This document shows, in pieces, positions 1 to 8,073 of a stretch of 64,000 nucleotides of DNA. The notes below the pieces were generated by a model. It searched no databases, was not told the DNA's origin, and saw nothing but the letters and a program-made list of their open reading frames with translations. A program made the translations under genes and the position numbers. How positions within the stretch are numbered: position 1 is the first letter of the stretch; each line of letters begins with the position of its first letter. This DNA comes from Candidatus Kapaibacterium sp. (GTDB taxonomy: Bacteria; Bacteroidota; Ignavibacteria; Kapaibacteriales; UBA2268): contig CP058732.1 in NCBI GenBank assembly GCA_013414795.1, positions 1,033,744-1,097,743 of the forward strand, read 5' to 3'.

Positions 1-1
1 A

Positions 2-412
2 GTTGTTACTGGTAAACCGAAACCCGTAGTACAAATTCAACAAACTTCGCAACCTTTTCAAACTGCTGAATCCAAGCCGCAATTTCAATCGCAACCACAA
101 CCACAACCACGCAAAATTAACTTTTGGCTTATGATGTTAATTGTGGGTTTGCTAATTGGTTCATTCCTTTCGTCAAAAATTACAAATAATTTCAAACTTC
201 TACCAAAGCCACCCGAGCAAACAATAATTTCAGGAATTGGCGCTTTTATTGTTGGAGTTGGGGCTGGAAAAGGAACTGGTTGCGTAATTGGAAACATTAT
301 TTCTGGTTGGGCAATGATGAGCCTTTCAATGTTTATTTTTGGTGTTATGACTTTGTTAGGAAATTGGCTTGCTACTTACTTATATCTAATTGGTCCGAGA
401 CGAGCAAAGTGA
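2..412 (+). CDS. YeeE/YedE-like membrane protein, 3' part
   Basis: The frame is open from base 2 to a TGA at 410-412, so the true start lies outside the window. The visible 136 residues begin with a Gln/Pro-rich linker, followed by three likely membrane segments. The motif GxGAGKGTGCxxGNIISGWAMMS matches the repeated glycine/cysteine motif (GCxxGxxISGxA) of the YeeE/YedE family, which takes up sulfur compounds such as thiosulfate or carries sulfur at the membrane. The Cys in TGCVIG would be the conserved substrate-path cysteine. Only about half of a usual family member is visible. The Q/P-rich stretch in front could join two halves or a soluble domain. The family call is good; the substrate is unknown. 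Confidence 0.65.
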   Translation, partial: VVTGKPKPVVQIQQTSQPFQTAESKPQFQSQPQPQPRKINFWLMMLIVGLLIGSFLSSKITNNFKLLPKPPEQTIISGIGAFIVGVGAGKGTGCVIGNIISGWAMMSLSMFIFGVMTLLGNWLATYLYLIGPRRAK

Positions 413-639
413 AGTTTTTTTAAAATATTTAAAAATCGATTTATTTAAAAATGAATTTCTTTATTTCCTAAAATTCCTTTATTGCATTATTTACTGCTAA
501 AAACCTACTAAAATCCAAAGTTGTAAAGGTATTTTAATCATTTAAATTAAAGAAAACTAACTAAAAATTAATTTTTGTAAAATATTTGTTTTTTAATTTT
601 CATTTTATTATATTAAAACTTAATAAAAACGGATTAACA

Positions 640-1389
640 ATGAAAGTAGGATTGGTGGGTTTTGGAAGAACGGGCGTGAAGGTTGCGTCGGTTTTATTGC
701 AAAGCAAAGAAACTTACCTCGAATGGGTACTTCGCAAATCCTATCGATTGGAGCATCGCTCCGTTGGAGAATTTCTTGGCATTGAAACTGACGAGCCAGG
801 ACTGATTTACTCTGTTCAAGACATTTCTATTGACACTTTGCTTGACCTTCAGCCAGTTGATATTATAATAGATTTTGCTTCCGAAGAGGCAATTTATAAT
901 TATGGAGATGCCGCAGCCAAGAGAAAAGTTCGTATTCTTTCGGCTGTTTCCCATTACCCACCAGAAACGATTCAAAAACTTAAAGAATTGGCAAAAGAAA
1001 CAGTTGTTTTCTGGTCTCCAAATATTACGCTTGGAATAAACTATCTAATAGTGGTTGCAAAATATCTCAAAAAGATTGCTCCAAATGTTGATTTCGTAAT
1101 TGTTGAAGAGCATTTCAAAGAAAAAAAGGAGGTTTCTGGTACTGCTCGTGTTATTGCAAGGGAATTGGGTTTGGACGAAAACGAGATTAAATCAATTCGT
1201 GCTGGGGGAATAATTGGTATCCACGAGATTATCTGCGGTTTTCCATACCAAACAGTTCGATTAATTCACGAATCTGTTTCAAGGGAAGCCTTTGGTAACG
1301 GTGCTATTTTTGTTGCTAAGAATTTGATGAACAAGGAACCTGGCTTTTATCAATTCGAAGAATTACTTCTACCTTATTTTTCAATGTGA
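640..1389 (+). CDS. dapB: 4-hydroxy-tetrahydrodipicolinate reductase-like protein (DapB family)
   Basis: This 249-residue protein has the usual DapB length. It begins with a Rossmann motif VGFGRTG (residues 6-12). It then shows IDFAS, SPNITLGIN, EEHFKEKKE, SGTA and RAGGIIGIHEIICG, in the order expected for DapB, and ends with the REAFGNGAIFVAKNL segment. The catalytic pair appears kept as His158 and Lys162. The segment before SGTA is one residue shorter than in E. coli and lacks the usual Pro, and the second His is Phe. DapB reduces hydroxy-tetrahydrodipicolinate with NAD(P)H in lysine and diaminopimelate synthesis. I chose the ATG at 640 because the Rossmann fold starts there; upstream in-frame codons are Lys/Asn/Phe-rich, non-protein-like sequence. 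No other lysine gene is adjacent, so a related oxidoreductase function is possible. Confidence 0.7.
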   Translation: MKVGLVGFGRTGVKVASVLLQSKETYLEWVLRKSYRLEHRSVGEFLGIETDEPGLIYSVQDISIDTLLDLQPVDIIIDFASEEAIYNYGDAAAKRKVRILSAVSHYPPETIQKLKELAKETVVFWSPNITLGINYLIVVAKYLKKIAPNVDFVIVEEHFKEKKEVSGTARVIARELGLDENEIKSIRAGGIIGIHEIICGFPYQTVRLIHESVSREAFGNGAIFVAKNLMNKEPGFYQFEELLLPYFSM

Positions 1390-1410
1390 ACTTATTGAAT
1401 GAAAGTTCAA

Positions 1411-1443
1411 CAAAAAAGACAAGAGGCGAAGACCTCTTGTCTT
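1411..1443 (-). terminator. Intrinsic terminator after gcvH
   Basis: An 11-bp perfect inverted repeat (1416-1426 with 1433-1443, 6-nt loop) is followed on the minus strand by TTTTTT. It lies 21 nt past the gcvH stop and also separates it from the convergent dapB-like gene. Confidence 0.85.
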
Positions 1444-1463
1444 GATACTCTTACAAAAACAAG

Positions 1464-1844
1464 TTATTGTCCAATCAATTGCTTGTATTCTTCAACGCTT
1501 AGCAAGTCGTTTAACTCTTCTGGATTTGTGATTTCAATTTTGATTAGCCAGCCCTCACCGTATGGGTCTTTGTTAACGACTTCGGGGTGGTCGTTGATGG
1601 AAGAGTTAATTTCGACGACCTTGCCGCTGACTGGTGCATAGATATCTGCAACAGTTTTTACTGCTTCGATAGTACCAAAAGATTCCCCTTTTTTGACTTC
1701 GGTTAAATCGTTTGGGATGTCGACGAAAACAACATCACCAAGTTCGCCTTGAGCGTGATCAGTTATACCAATTGTGCCGATGTTACCCTCGACACGAACC
1801 CATTCGTGGTCTTTTGTGTACTTTAAATCCTCTGGAAAAACCAT
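1464..1844 (-). CDS. gcvH: Glycine cleavage system H protein
   Basis: The 126-residue product matches full-length GcvH. It carries the lipoyl-domain core with ESFGTIEAVKTVADIYAP, where Lys63 is the lipoylation site, and a C-terminal GEGWLIKI segment. H protein shuttles the aminomethyl group between the P, T and L proteins in glycine decarboxylation and also serves as a lipoyl donor. The other gcv genes are not in this window. The start has an AGGAG ribosome site 6 nt upstream (TTTAGGAGAATATTATG). A TAAATTTG box lies about 20 nt upstream and a perfect terminator follows, so gcvH is probably its own transcription unit. Confidence 0.95.
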   Translation of the reverse strand: MVFPEDLKYTKDHEWVRVEGNIGTIGITDHAQGELGDVVFVDIPNDLTEVKKGESFGTIEAVKTVADIYAPVSGKVVEINSSINDHPEVVNKDPYGEGWLIKIEITNPEELNDLLSVEEYKQLIGQ

Positions 1845-1864
1845 AATATTCTCCTAAAAAAATA

Positions 1865-1872
1865 CAAATTTA
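1865..1872 (-). promoter_or_regulatory. Candidate -7 box TAAATTTG upstream of gcvH
   Basis: This matches the Bacteroidota-type TAnnTTTG -7 element on the minus strand, 20 nt before the gcvH start. No clear -33 TTTG is seen at the usual distance. Confidence 0.4.
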
Positions 1873-1925
1873 TGAAAAAAAGACTTTCTAAAGATTTTAA
1901 AAGAAAACATTCTGTGAAATCGATG

Positions 1926-3269
1926 CTATAATTCCATCCAATTCACTCTTTCAAGGTATTTAGTGTCAATATTGCCTGCCAGAAAATCTGGATTGTCCAT
2001 CATTTTCAAATGGAATGGAATAGTTGTTGGAACTCCTTCGATAACAAATTCTTCCAACGCTCTTTTCATTTTAGCAATAGCCTCGTTTCTCGTTTTACCC
2101 CAGGTGATAAGTTTAGCAAGAAGCGAGTCGTAGAATGGCGGAATTTCATATTCCTGATATATGTGTGAATCAATTCGGACACCGTGTCCACCAGGAAAAT
2201 ATAAACTCGTAATTTTACCAGGGGATGGACGAAAATCGTTGTAGGGGTCTTCGGCAATTATTCTGCATTCGATTGAATGGAACTTTGGTTCTTGAATTTG
2301 AAGCGAAAGTTTCTCCCCAGCAGCAACAAGAATCTGTTCTTTTACAATGTCAACACCAAGAGATTCTTCGGTTACGGGATGTTCTACTTGAATTCGAGTG
2401 TTCATTTCCATAAAGTAGAAATTCAAATCCTCATCAACAAGGAATTCTATAGTTCCAGGACCAATGTAGTCGACCGCTTTCGCCCCTTTGATTGCTGCTT
2501 CACCCATTTTTTGGCGGACTTCTGGAGTGAGCAATGGAGAAGGTGCCTCTTCAATCAATTTTTGATGTCGTCTTTGTAATGAACATTCTCTTTCGTTTAA
2601 ATGAATAATGTTTCCATACTTGTCGCCAATAACTTGAACTTCTATGTGATGGGACCTTCCGACAAGTTTTTCTATGTAAACATCTGGGCTACCAAAGAAA
2701 CTTCCAGCCTCTGCTTTTGCTATACCGAAAGATTTCATTAGTTCCTCTCGGTCCTTAACGACACGCATTCCTCGACCCCCACCGCCAGCGGCTGCTTTAA
2801 TGATTATTGGATAGCCAATTTCCTCTGCAATCGATAATGCTTCCTCGAGTGAATGGACAATTCCATTGCTTCCGGGAATAACGGGGACACCTGCTTTTTG
2901 CATTGTTTCTTTTGCAACGCTTTTGTTTCCCATTCTTGATATTGAATCTGGCTTCGGACCAATGAAAACAAAGCCAGAGGCTTCGCAAATTTCTGCAAAA
3001 GTTGCATTTTCAGCCAAAAAGCCATAGCCAGGATGGATTGCATCCACATTGGTAATCTGTGCCGCGGCGATGATAGCAGGAATGTACAAGTAACTTTTCG
3101 AGGAAGGCGGTGGTCCAATACAGACTGCCTCGTCGGCAAATTTAACTGGGAGCGAGTAGCGGTCTGCTTCAGAATATACCACTACGGTTTTAATTCCCAG
3201 TTCTTTGCAAGCCCTAATAACTCTTAGGGCGATTTCGCCACGATTCGCAATTAATATTTTTTTAAACAT
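1926..3269 (-). CDS. accC: Acetyl-CoA carboxylase, biotin carboxylase subunit
   Basis: The 447-residue length is typical. The N terminus [19 protein letters not shown] is the classical biotin carboxylase start. The ATP-grasp glycine loop [13 protein letters not shown] and the segment [16 protein letters not shown] are present, as are [15 protein letters not shown] (metal and bicarbonate site) and the C-terminal RPSPGKI segment. The enzyme carboxylates biotin on AccB using ATP and bicarbonate, the first step of malonyl-CoA synthesis. It lies downstream of accB on the same strand with a 236-nt gap, longer than in a tight operon. A separate promoter or processed transcript is therefore possible. 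Confidence 0.97.
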   Translation of the reverse strand: MFKKILIANRGEIALRVIRACKELGIKTVVVYSEADRYSLPVKFADEAVCIGPPPSSKSYLYIPAIIAAAQITNVDAIHPGYGFLAENATFAEICEASGFVFIGPKPDSISRMGNKSVAKETMQKAGVPVIPGSNGIVHSLEEALSIAEEIGYPIIIKAAAGGGGRGMRVVKDREELMKSFGIAKAEAGSFFGSPDVYIEKLVGRSHHIEVQVIGDKYGNIIHLNERECSLQRRHQKLIEEAPSPLLTPEVRQKMGEAAIKGAKAVDYIGPGTIEFLVDEDLNFYFMEMNTRIQVEHPVTEESLGVDIVKEQILVAAGEKLSLQIQEPKFHSIECRIIAEDPYNDFRPSPGKITSLYFPGGHGVRIDSHIYQEYEIPPFYDSLLAKLITWGKTRNEAIAKMKRALEEFVIEGVPTTIPFHLKMMDNPDFLAGNIDTKYLERVNWMEL

Positions 3270-3505
3270 TATTTTTATCCAAAATCAACCAAAATCAACA
3301 ATAGGAATCTAAATAATTCTTAAAGATACAAGAGTTTAGTGAATTATTTTTATTTAGGCAAAACCGATTCGACAGTAGAATTGTTCCCTGGATTGTCTTG
3401 ATTCTTAAATCTTGATGTGGAACTTGCAAAATTTTAATTAATATGGAAAAAACATTTTGATAGTTGTAAACTATGGATAAGGCAATGCAATGCATATCAA
3501 AAGTA

Positions 3506-3985
3506 TTAATCTGGTTTTATCAACATTAGTGTTTGGTTATATTCCACTGGTTTGCCGTTTTCAACAAGAATTTCAACCACAGTTCCAGCCACGTCGCTTA
3601 CTATTTCGTTCATAACCTTCATAGCCTCGACAATGCAAACTGTTTGACCTGGAACGACGTGGCTTCCAACTTCCACGAACGGGTCCGCCTCGGGTGAAGG
3701 AGATCGATAAAATGTGCCAACGATTGGTGAATTAATTTTATGGTACGTTACCGCAGTGGTTTCTTTCACTTGCTCGTTAGTTTTTGCAATAGGTTCCGAA
3801 GGAGAAATTTGCTGTTCAATAAGGATACTTCTCTGCTCTGGAACAACCAAAGGTTGTGGTTGTTGAGCAACAATTTCAACCTTACGGGAGAGAGAAATCT
3901 TTAGTCCGTTTTCTTCAATAGTTAAATCGGTTAGGGAACTTTGGTCGAATATTTTTAAAATTTTTCTTAAGTAGTTCAAATCCAT
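3506..3985 (-). CDS. accB: Acetyl-CoA carboxylase, biotin carboxyl carrier protein
   Basis: The protein has 159 residues from ATG 3985. The N-terminal MDLNYLRKIL helix is typical of AccB, which is why I prefer this start to a TTG four codons upstream. A Gln/Pro-rich linker (about 40-75) joins it to a C-terminal biotinyl domain with INSPIVGTFYRSPSP and VEAMKVMNE, where Lys123 is biotinylated. The carrier moves carboxybiotin between AccC and the carboxyltransferase. It lies 16 nt downstream of efp; efp-accB-accC is a common gene order in several phyla. The carboxyltransferase genes accA and accD are not in the window. Confidence 0.95.
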   Translation of the reverse strand: MDLNYLRKILKIFDQSSLTDLTIEENGLKISLSRKVEIVAQQPQPLVVPEQRSILIEQQISPSEPIAKTNEQVKETTAVTYHKINSPIVGTFYRSPSPEADPFVEVGSHVVPGQTVCIVEAMKVMNEIVSDVAGTVVEILVENGKPVEYNQTLMLIKPD

Positions 3986-4001
3986 TTTATTTACCAATTA
4001 A

Positions 4002-4574
4002 TTAAGTTTCCTTAACTCTTTCAACATATTCACCAGTTCGTGTATCAACACGAATCAAATCCCCTTCATTAATGAAGATTGGGACTTGGATTGTTACCCC
4101 ACTTTCCAAAACGGCTGGTTTCAAAACATTTGTAGCGGTGTCGCCACGAACACCGGGTTCAGTTTGTACGACTCGCAAGTTGACGTGGGTTGGTAATTCA
4201 ACACCAATTGGTTGACCATCAACAAAAGCAATTTGAACTTCCATATTTTCTGTCAGATAATTAACTGCATTTCCAACAAGTTCGGAATCGAGCGGGATTT
4301 GTTCGAAATTTTCCATATCCATAAAGAAGTAGTTGTGGCCATCGTTATATAAATATTGAAAGTCTTTACGTTCGACATAAACAAATTCAATAGATTCACC
4401 AGAACGGAATCGATATTCGCTCAAACGTCCAGTTTTCATATTTCGCATTTTGACTTGATAGAAAGCACGCAGGTTTCCTGGTGTCCTATGTTCAGATTCA
4501 AGGACAATGTGTAGTTCGCCGTTAAAGTTAATTACTGCTCCGGGTCTTAAATCCGATGTTGTTCCCATTGGCAT
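4002..4574 (-). CDS. efp: Translation elongation factor P with Asn at the loop tip
   Basis: The 190-residue protein has all three EF-P domains: the N-terminal KOW-like domain, LTGxxVEV-like middle segments, and a C-terminal OB domain ending RVDTRTGEYVERVK. EF-P rescues ribosomes stalled at polyproline. The tip of the domain I loop reads TPGNLRAF, with Asn34 where E. coli has the lysylated Lys34 and Pseudomonas has the rhamnosylated Arg. Neither known chemistry could apply at that residue; Arg36 lies two positions on. The first ATG is chosen because AAAGGTGAAACT precedes it at proper spacing. It heads the efp-accB-accC cluster downstream of tRNA-Cys. Confidence 0.95.
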   Translation of the reverse strand: MPMGTTSDLRPGAVINFNGELHIVLESEHRTPGNLRAFYQVKMRNMKTGRLSEYRFRSGESIEFVYVERKDFQYLYNDGHNYFFMDMENFEQIPLDSELVGNAVNYLTENMEVQIAFVDGQPIGVELPTHVNLRVVQTEPGVRGDTATNVLKPAVLESGVTIQVPIFINEGDLIRVDTRTGEYVERVKET

Positions 4575-4611
4575 AGTTTCACCTTTTATTTAATAGTTTG
4601 ACATAAAAAAG

Positions 4612-4682
4612 AGGTGCCAGCCGGATTCGAACCGACGTAGGAGGTTTTGCAGACCTCTGCCTAACCACTCGGCCATGGCACC
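4612..4682 (-). tRNA. tRNA-Cys(GCA)
   Basis: This 71-nt cloverleaf has a 7-bp acceptor (GGTGCCA/TGGCACC), a D arm with AGTGGTTA, an anticodon stem GAGGT/ACCTC with loop CTGCAAA (anticodon GCA), and a T arm with GGTTCGAATCC. The discriminator is T, as expected for tRNA-Cys. CCA is not encoded. Candidate promoter elements TTTG-N20-TAATTTTG lie just upstream. Confidence 0.96.
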
Positions 4683-4692
4683 ATTAGGTTTA

Positions 4693-4724
4693 CAAAATTA
4701 AGAAAAAAATGCAAATTAACCAAA
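4693..4724 (-). promoter_or_regulatory. Bacteroidota-type promoter for tRNA-Cys
   Basis: On the minus strand TTTG (4721-4724) is followed after exactly 20 nt by TAATTTTG (4693-4700). This matches the -33/-7 consensus TTTG-N19-21-TAnnTTTG, and the box ends 10 nt before the tRNA 5' end. It is the best promoter in the window. Confidence 0.7.
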
Positions 4725-4849
4725 TTGTATTTTGTTGTCCAATCGTTTGGATTTAGTATCTTATTTTATTTCAATTAATTATTCAAAATCTATATTCAGA
4801 GTCAGTTTCGATGATAATCAGGCGAAACTTGATGAGCAAATCAATATTT

Positions 4850-5659
4850 TTATTCTGTTATCATTATTTTTTTGATAATTGGTTTGTTGTCAATTTTATA
4901 TAAAGCAAAATAAACGCCAAAGGGTAATACTTGAACAAATCTAATAACCTCTTCTTTTGTGGGTTTGATACTTGATACAATTCTACCATCGATTGAAAAA
5001 ATGTTTATGTTCGAGTTTATCAATTCAAAGTTTTCTAAATTTTCAAAAAGATGGGTGTTATTTTTCCCTATGGTTATCGTTTCGGAGGATTTATCTTCTT
5101 CATTCACGCTACTAACAGATTTAACTTGTATTTCTACAACAGGTGCAAAATTCCATATGTCGTTGTTGTCTTCCTTCCCGTTGTTATTCGATGCAAGCCC
5201 AACTGCTTGCAAGTAGTAGGTTCCAGGGTTCGTGGGTGCGGTCCAATAAAACTCATATGTTGAGGCTCCGGCTGTAAAATTCTTTGGTTGCTGATGTGTT
5301 AATTCCGACTTCGACAAATATAAGCCACTGTTAGGACCTGGCTCTAAAGTTCCCGCAGAAGTCGAGCCGTTCAATTGGTTTTTCACAGCAATATTGCACC
5401 CGCTAGTTACGCCCGTTGGACTTTGAATTGTTAACAAAATTTTAACTTTCTGACCGGGAGAAAACTCGAAAGAACCAGTTTCGGAACTTAAAAAAACATT
5501 TACATTCTGGCTAGGGGATTTTGCGTGGCATTCCCCACAACTTATTGAATTGTTGTTTGTTCTTCCAGTTATTCCATTCCTTTTTGCGTAAAGATTATTG
5601 AACGAAAGCAAAGAAAAGAGTACAAAGACAATGGTCCAAATTAAAGAAAATTTTTTCAT
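4850..5659 (-). CDS. Secreted CxxCH protein with T9SS-type C-terminal domain
   Basis: The 269-residue precursor has a signal peptide (residues 1-25, ending LYA). Directly after it comes GITGR...CGECH, a c-type heme binding motif (Cys41, Cys44, His45). A beta-sandwich region of about 60-180 follows, with FSPGQKVKILLTI and APTNPGTYYLQAVG, resembling Reelin or choice-of-anchor V domains. The last 70 residues (INIFSIDGRIV..., ending IIKKIMITE) look like a T9SS sorting domain. The product is probably exported and fixed at the cell surface, possibly with one covalent heme. It is the last gene of the Rieske/cytochrome b/YceI cluster, 11 nt after the yceI-like gene, and has a good GGAGG site. The biochemical role is unknown. 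Confidence 0.7.
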   Translation of the reverse strand: MKKFSLIWTIVFVLFSLLSFNNLYAKRNGITGRTNNNSISCGECHAKSPSQNVNVFLSSETGSFEFSPGQKVKILLTIQSPTGVTSGCNIAVKNQLNGSTSAGTLEPGPNSGLYLSKSELTHQQPKNFTAGASTYEFYWTAPTNPGTYYLQAVGLASNNNGKEDNNDIWNFAPVVEIQVKSVSSVNEEDKSSETITIGKNNTHLFENLENFELINSNINIFSIDGRIVSSIKPTKEEVIRFVQVLPFGVYFALYKIDNKPIIKKIMITE

Positions 5660-5670
5660 TTTCCCTCCAA

Positions 5671-6213
5671 TTAATTTAGTTGAAATTCACAGTAGAACTC
5701 GAAACGAAGATATTCTTCCGAAGGAACAAAAAGTAATTTGGGTCTTTCGACATTAAAAGCGTCCAAACTAATGGCAAATTTTCCGTCGATTTTCATAATG
5801 TTGTTTAACAGGGATTTTTTGGCATAAATTGTTATGTTCTTTGTTATGCCGTGAAAAGTTAAATCACCATATATTATCAAAGAGTCGCCATTATCGACTA
5901 TTTTGGTGCTTCTAAACTTAGTGTATGGATACTTCAAAGCCTCGATTAATTCCATTGCGTGGGAATCCCGATTGGAATTACCGCTGTTGAAAGTATTCAC
6001 CTTGACTTGTGCAATCGCATTAACGATTTTGTTTGTTTGCACATCAAGTTCAATTTTAACTTGCAGTTGGTTGCTTGTACCAATGACGTCGTGTGCTGGA
6101 TGGCGAAGTTCGTAAGAGATTTTTGATTTATTTGTTATGTTCGAAACGATTTTCGTTTGAGAATATAAAATGTTTGAAGTTAAGAAGATTAAAACTAATA
6201 AGATTTTCAACAT
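5671..6213 (-). CDS. YceI family periplasmic protein
   Basis: The 180-residue precursor has a signal peptide ending LYSQ. Family features are the KISYELRHPAHDVIGTS start, VKVNTFNSGNSNRDSHAMELIEALKYP, the GDLTFHGITKNI strand, and the FNVERPKLLFVPSEEYLRFEF end. YceI proteins are lipocalin-like barrels, several of which bind polyisoprenoid or quinone molecules. The SNRDSHAME stretch corresponds to the family's usual NxxRDxH motif. It has a GGAG site and sits between the cytochrome b-like gene (12-nt gap) and the CxxCH gene. A quinone or isoprenoid binding role in the redox cluster is an inference. Confidence 0.88.
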   Translation of the reverse strand: MLKILLVLIFLTSNILYSQTKIVSNITNKSKISYELRHPAHDVIGTSNQLQVKIELDVQTNKIVNAIAQVKVNTFNSGNSNRDSHAMELIEALKYPYTKFRSTKIVDNGDSLIIYGDLTFHGITKNITIYAKKSLLNNIMKIDGKFAISLDAFNVERPKLLFVPSEEYLRFEFYCEFQLN

Positions 6214-6224
6214 TTTATTACTCC

Positions 6225-7025
6225 TTATCTAAATAACAGAATACTCAGCATTGCAATAGTGTAGGCAGAGAAAGTAACATAACCAAACGTTTGATGGATT
6301 CTTGCGGTTTTATAGTAGTCACTGCTTGAGTTAATCATTTTTCCTATGATAGGTGTTGCGACCATTCCCAAAAAATGTAACCAAGCAACTGTTTTATGAA
6401 AAGTTATTGTTGAAAATTCCTTGTTTCTTTGCAATGGTGGTGGGGTTATTACGCTTATCAATCCAGTCAAGCCATAAAGTCCTATTGTTGAATAAAGAAA
6501 TTTCTTATGCAAGTCGGGGGAATCCAACTTGCCGTCGAGCCAGAACTGTCCAGCCAAAACAGTTCCAAGCATTAAGCCCCATGAAATAAGTCCGCTGGTT
6601 TGATGAATAGTTAGCATTGTTCTACGCCAAGTCAATTCTTTTTCTCTCTGGTTTGGTGTTAGTTCTGATGTTATTCCAATTTTGCGGAAAAGTCCTTTTT
6701 CCCCCCATAAAAATTTTTCCATAAAACTTATGTTCGACGGAAGCAAAGGAATTTCGCCCACGGTCTCCTCGAACTCCAAAAGATTGGTGTCCCCAACTGT
6801 TTGGTTGTTTTGATTGGAAGACAAAAAAGTACTTTCACCAACTATGTCTTTTTTATCAAAACTAAAAGATGTTTTGGCATTATTAATAAGACTAAGGGAA
6901 CTATTGAATTTGTTCGAACTGTCGACGAAGATTCGTGCTTTCATTATAGGATTGAAATTTACGGTAAGAAATGAAAGCAATAAGATTCCTTTTAACAGTT
7001 TATTACGAAAAGATTCGTACCACAT
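6225..7025 (-). CDS. Four-helix b-type cytochrome-like membrane protein
   Basis: The product has about 266 residues. After an N-terminal hydrophobic segment and a soluble linker (about 30-120) come four membrane helices. Each carries a His near its start: LTIHQTSGLISWG, DLHKKFLYSTIG, FHKTVAWLHFLG and ARIHQTFGYVTF. Paired His residues in a four-helix bundle suggest di-heme b coordination as in cytochrome b561-type proteins. It overlaps the end of the Rieske gene by about 23 nt, so the two are probably translationally coupled. Several ATGs are possible (7052, 7031, 7025); I take 7025. It probably passes electrons between the quinone pool and the Rieske partner, but this is inferred from context only. 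Confidence 0.6.
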   Translation of the reverse strand: MWYESFRNKLLKGILLLSFLTVNFNPIMKARIFVDSSNKFNSSLSLINNAKTSFSFDKKDIVGESTFLSSNQNNQTVGDTNLLEFEETVGEIPLLPSNISFMEKFLWGEKGLFRKIGITSELTPNQREKELTWRRTMLTIHQTSGLISWGLMLGTVLAGQFWLDGKLDSPDLHKKFLYSTIGLYGLTGLISVITPPPLQRNKEFSTITFHKTVAWLHFLGMVATPIIGKMINSSSDYYKTARIHQTFGYVTFSAYTIAMLSILLFR

Positions 7026-7413
7026 TTCCATTCTCTTCAACGTTATACACAACTAAATTTTTCTTGGCTGGTCCTTTGGTGACTTTTCCGTCTATCGAAA
7101 ATTCGGAACCGTGCTTGGGACAGATAATGTTCAAGTTCTCTGGGGAATATTCAAGCGTAACGCCTTCGTGAGTACATTTTGAACTTACAGCCTTTAAAAT
7201 ACCGTTTGAATTTCTAAATATTAATATGTTGTTGTAAACAACCCATCCATTTGGATTTTTGAGGTCTGCAAATTGAGTTTGGTTCAAATCGATTGTGAAA
7301 TCAACATTGGTTGGGGCTGTCGTATTTGAGTCGCCGCAACCAGCAAAATTTTGGACGATAATGTAAGAAGTGAGGGACAATCCAACGAATTTCAAAAACT
7401 CTTTGCGATCCAT
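7003..7413 (-). CDS. Rieske [2Fe-2S] lipoprotein
   Basis: The 136-residue product has both Rieske cluster motifs: CTH (Cys80, His82) and CPKHGS (Cys98, His101). A basic N terminus DRKEFLKFVG resembles a weakened twin-arginine signal in which one Arg is Lys. The sequence FAGC at residues 23-26 is a plausible lipobox, so the protein would be a periplasmic or outer-surface lipoprotein. Rieske domains transfer single electrons in bc complexes and oxygenases. No canonical cytochrome b is nearby; the next gene encodes a smaller four-helix cytochrome-like protein overlapping this one. The ATG at 7413 fits the signal better than the upstream ATG at 7425. Confidence 0.88.
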   Translation of the reverse strand: MDRKEFLKFVGLSLTSYIIVQNFAGCGDSNTTAPTNVDFTIDLNQTQFADLKNPNGWVVYNNILIFRNSNGILKAVSSKCTHEGVTLEYSPENLNIICPKHGSEFSIDGKVTKGPAKKNLVVYNVEENGNVVRIFS

Positions 7414-7480
7414 TTTACATTCCATTAGTTATACAAAAAAACAATAACAAGTAAATTTAGGTAAGGTTACAAAAAAAATT

Positions 7481-7488
7481 CAAAAATA
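7481..7488 (-). promoter_or_regulatory. Candidate -7 box TATTTTTG upstream of the Rieske gene
   Basis: This TAnnTTTG match on the minus strand lies 68 nt before the Rieske start, in the only non-coding gap ahead of the redox cluster. Confidence 0.3.
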
Positions 7489-7587
7489 CAAACTTTTATT
7501 TTTAAAAATGTTTGAGAATTTGTTTACTGTTGTTTGAATGAATCTAAATGTGATGATTGACAAAAGAGATTGATAAAAATAAATTAA

Positions 7588-7609
7588 GGGTTGATTAAAT
7601 AATCAACCC
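7588..7609 (-). terminator. Probable terminator after rpsP
   Basis: A 9-bp perfect hairpin (GGGTTGATT/AATCAACCC, 4-nt loop) is followed on the minus strand by a T-rich run. It lies 30 nt past the rpsP stop. The T run is interrupted, so efficiency is uncertain. Confidence 0.6.
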
Positions 7610-7638
7610 GTTAAAATCAACTAGTAAAAGCCAAATTT

Positions 7639-8052
7639 TTATTGTTCTTGAGTAACTTGTTCTGCTTGCTCTTTTGCTTTCTTTTTGGCTTCTTCTCGTT
7701 TCTTTCTCAATTCTTTTCGACGGAAGTAACGAGCTAGAACAATCTCTTTGTGCTTTCGTACGATTTCCTCAATTTCTTCGGGGGTTTTGCCTTTGAATTG
7801 TAGATGGCGTGCAAGTAGTACTCCTTCGTAGGAAAGTAAGTTCCGAACAGTATCTGTCGGTTGAGCACCTTGGTTTAGCCAGAAAATTGCTCTTTCGCTG
7901 TTAATTTGAATTGTTGACGGTTGGGTGTTAGGGTCGAAATAGCCCAATCGCTCTAAATATTTTCCGTCGCGTTTAACGCGGGCATCGACTACGACAATGT
8001 CGTAAACTGGATAGTGTTTTTTACCTTTTCTTCTTAATCTGATTTTTACCAT
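7639..8052 (-). CDS. rpsP: 30S ribosomal protein S16
   Basis: The 137-residue protein starts with [24 protein letters not shown] and contains [12 protein letters not shown], the diagnostic S16 core. Residues from about 85 onward form a long Lys/Glu-rich tail that extends beyond the roughly 80-90 residues of E. coli S16. Such extensions occur in Bacteroidota-type S16. A good AGGAGT ribosome site precedes the ATG. It follows ffh by 21 nt, a widely conserved ffh-rpsP pair, and a hairpin terminator closes the unit. rimM, trmD and rplS, usual downstream neighbours, are absent here. Confidence 0.96.
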   Translation of the reverse strand: MVKIRLRRKGKKHYPVYDIVVVDARVKRDGKYLERLGYFDPNTQPSTIQINSERAIFWLNQGAQPTDTVRNLLSYEGVLLARHLQFKGKTPEEIEEIVRKHKEIVLARYFRRKELRKKREEAKKKAKEQAEQVTQEQ

Positions 8053-8073
8053 ATTACTCCTTTATAAAAAAAA

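Noticed and set aside
61..120. CAACCACAACCACAACCAC tandem hexamers as a possible regulatory repeat
   Set aside because: They are in frame and encode the Gln/Pro linker of the partial YeeE-like protein, so coding explains them.
3281..3301. Tandem CCAAAATCAA copies upstream of accC as a possible operator
   Set aside because: Only two imperfect AT-rich copies; no symmetry or conserved neighbour motif supports binding.
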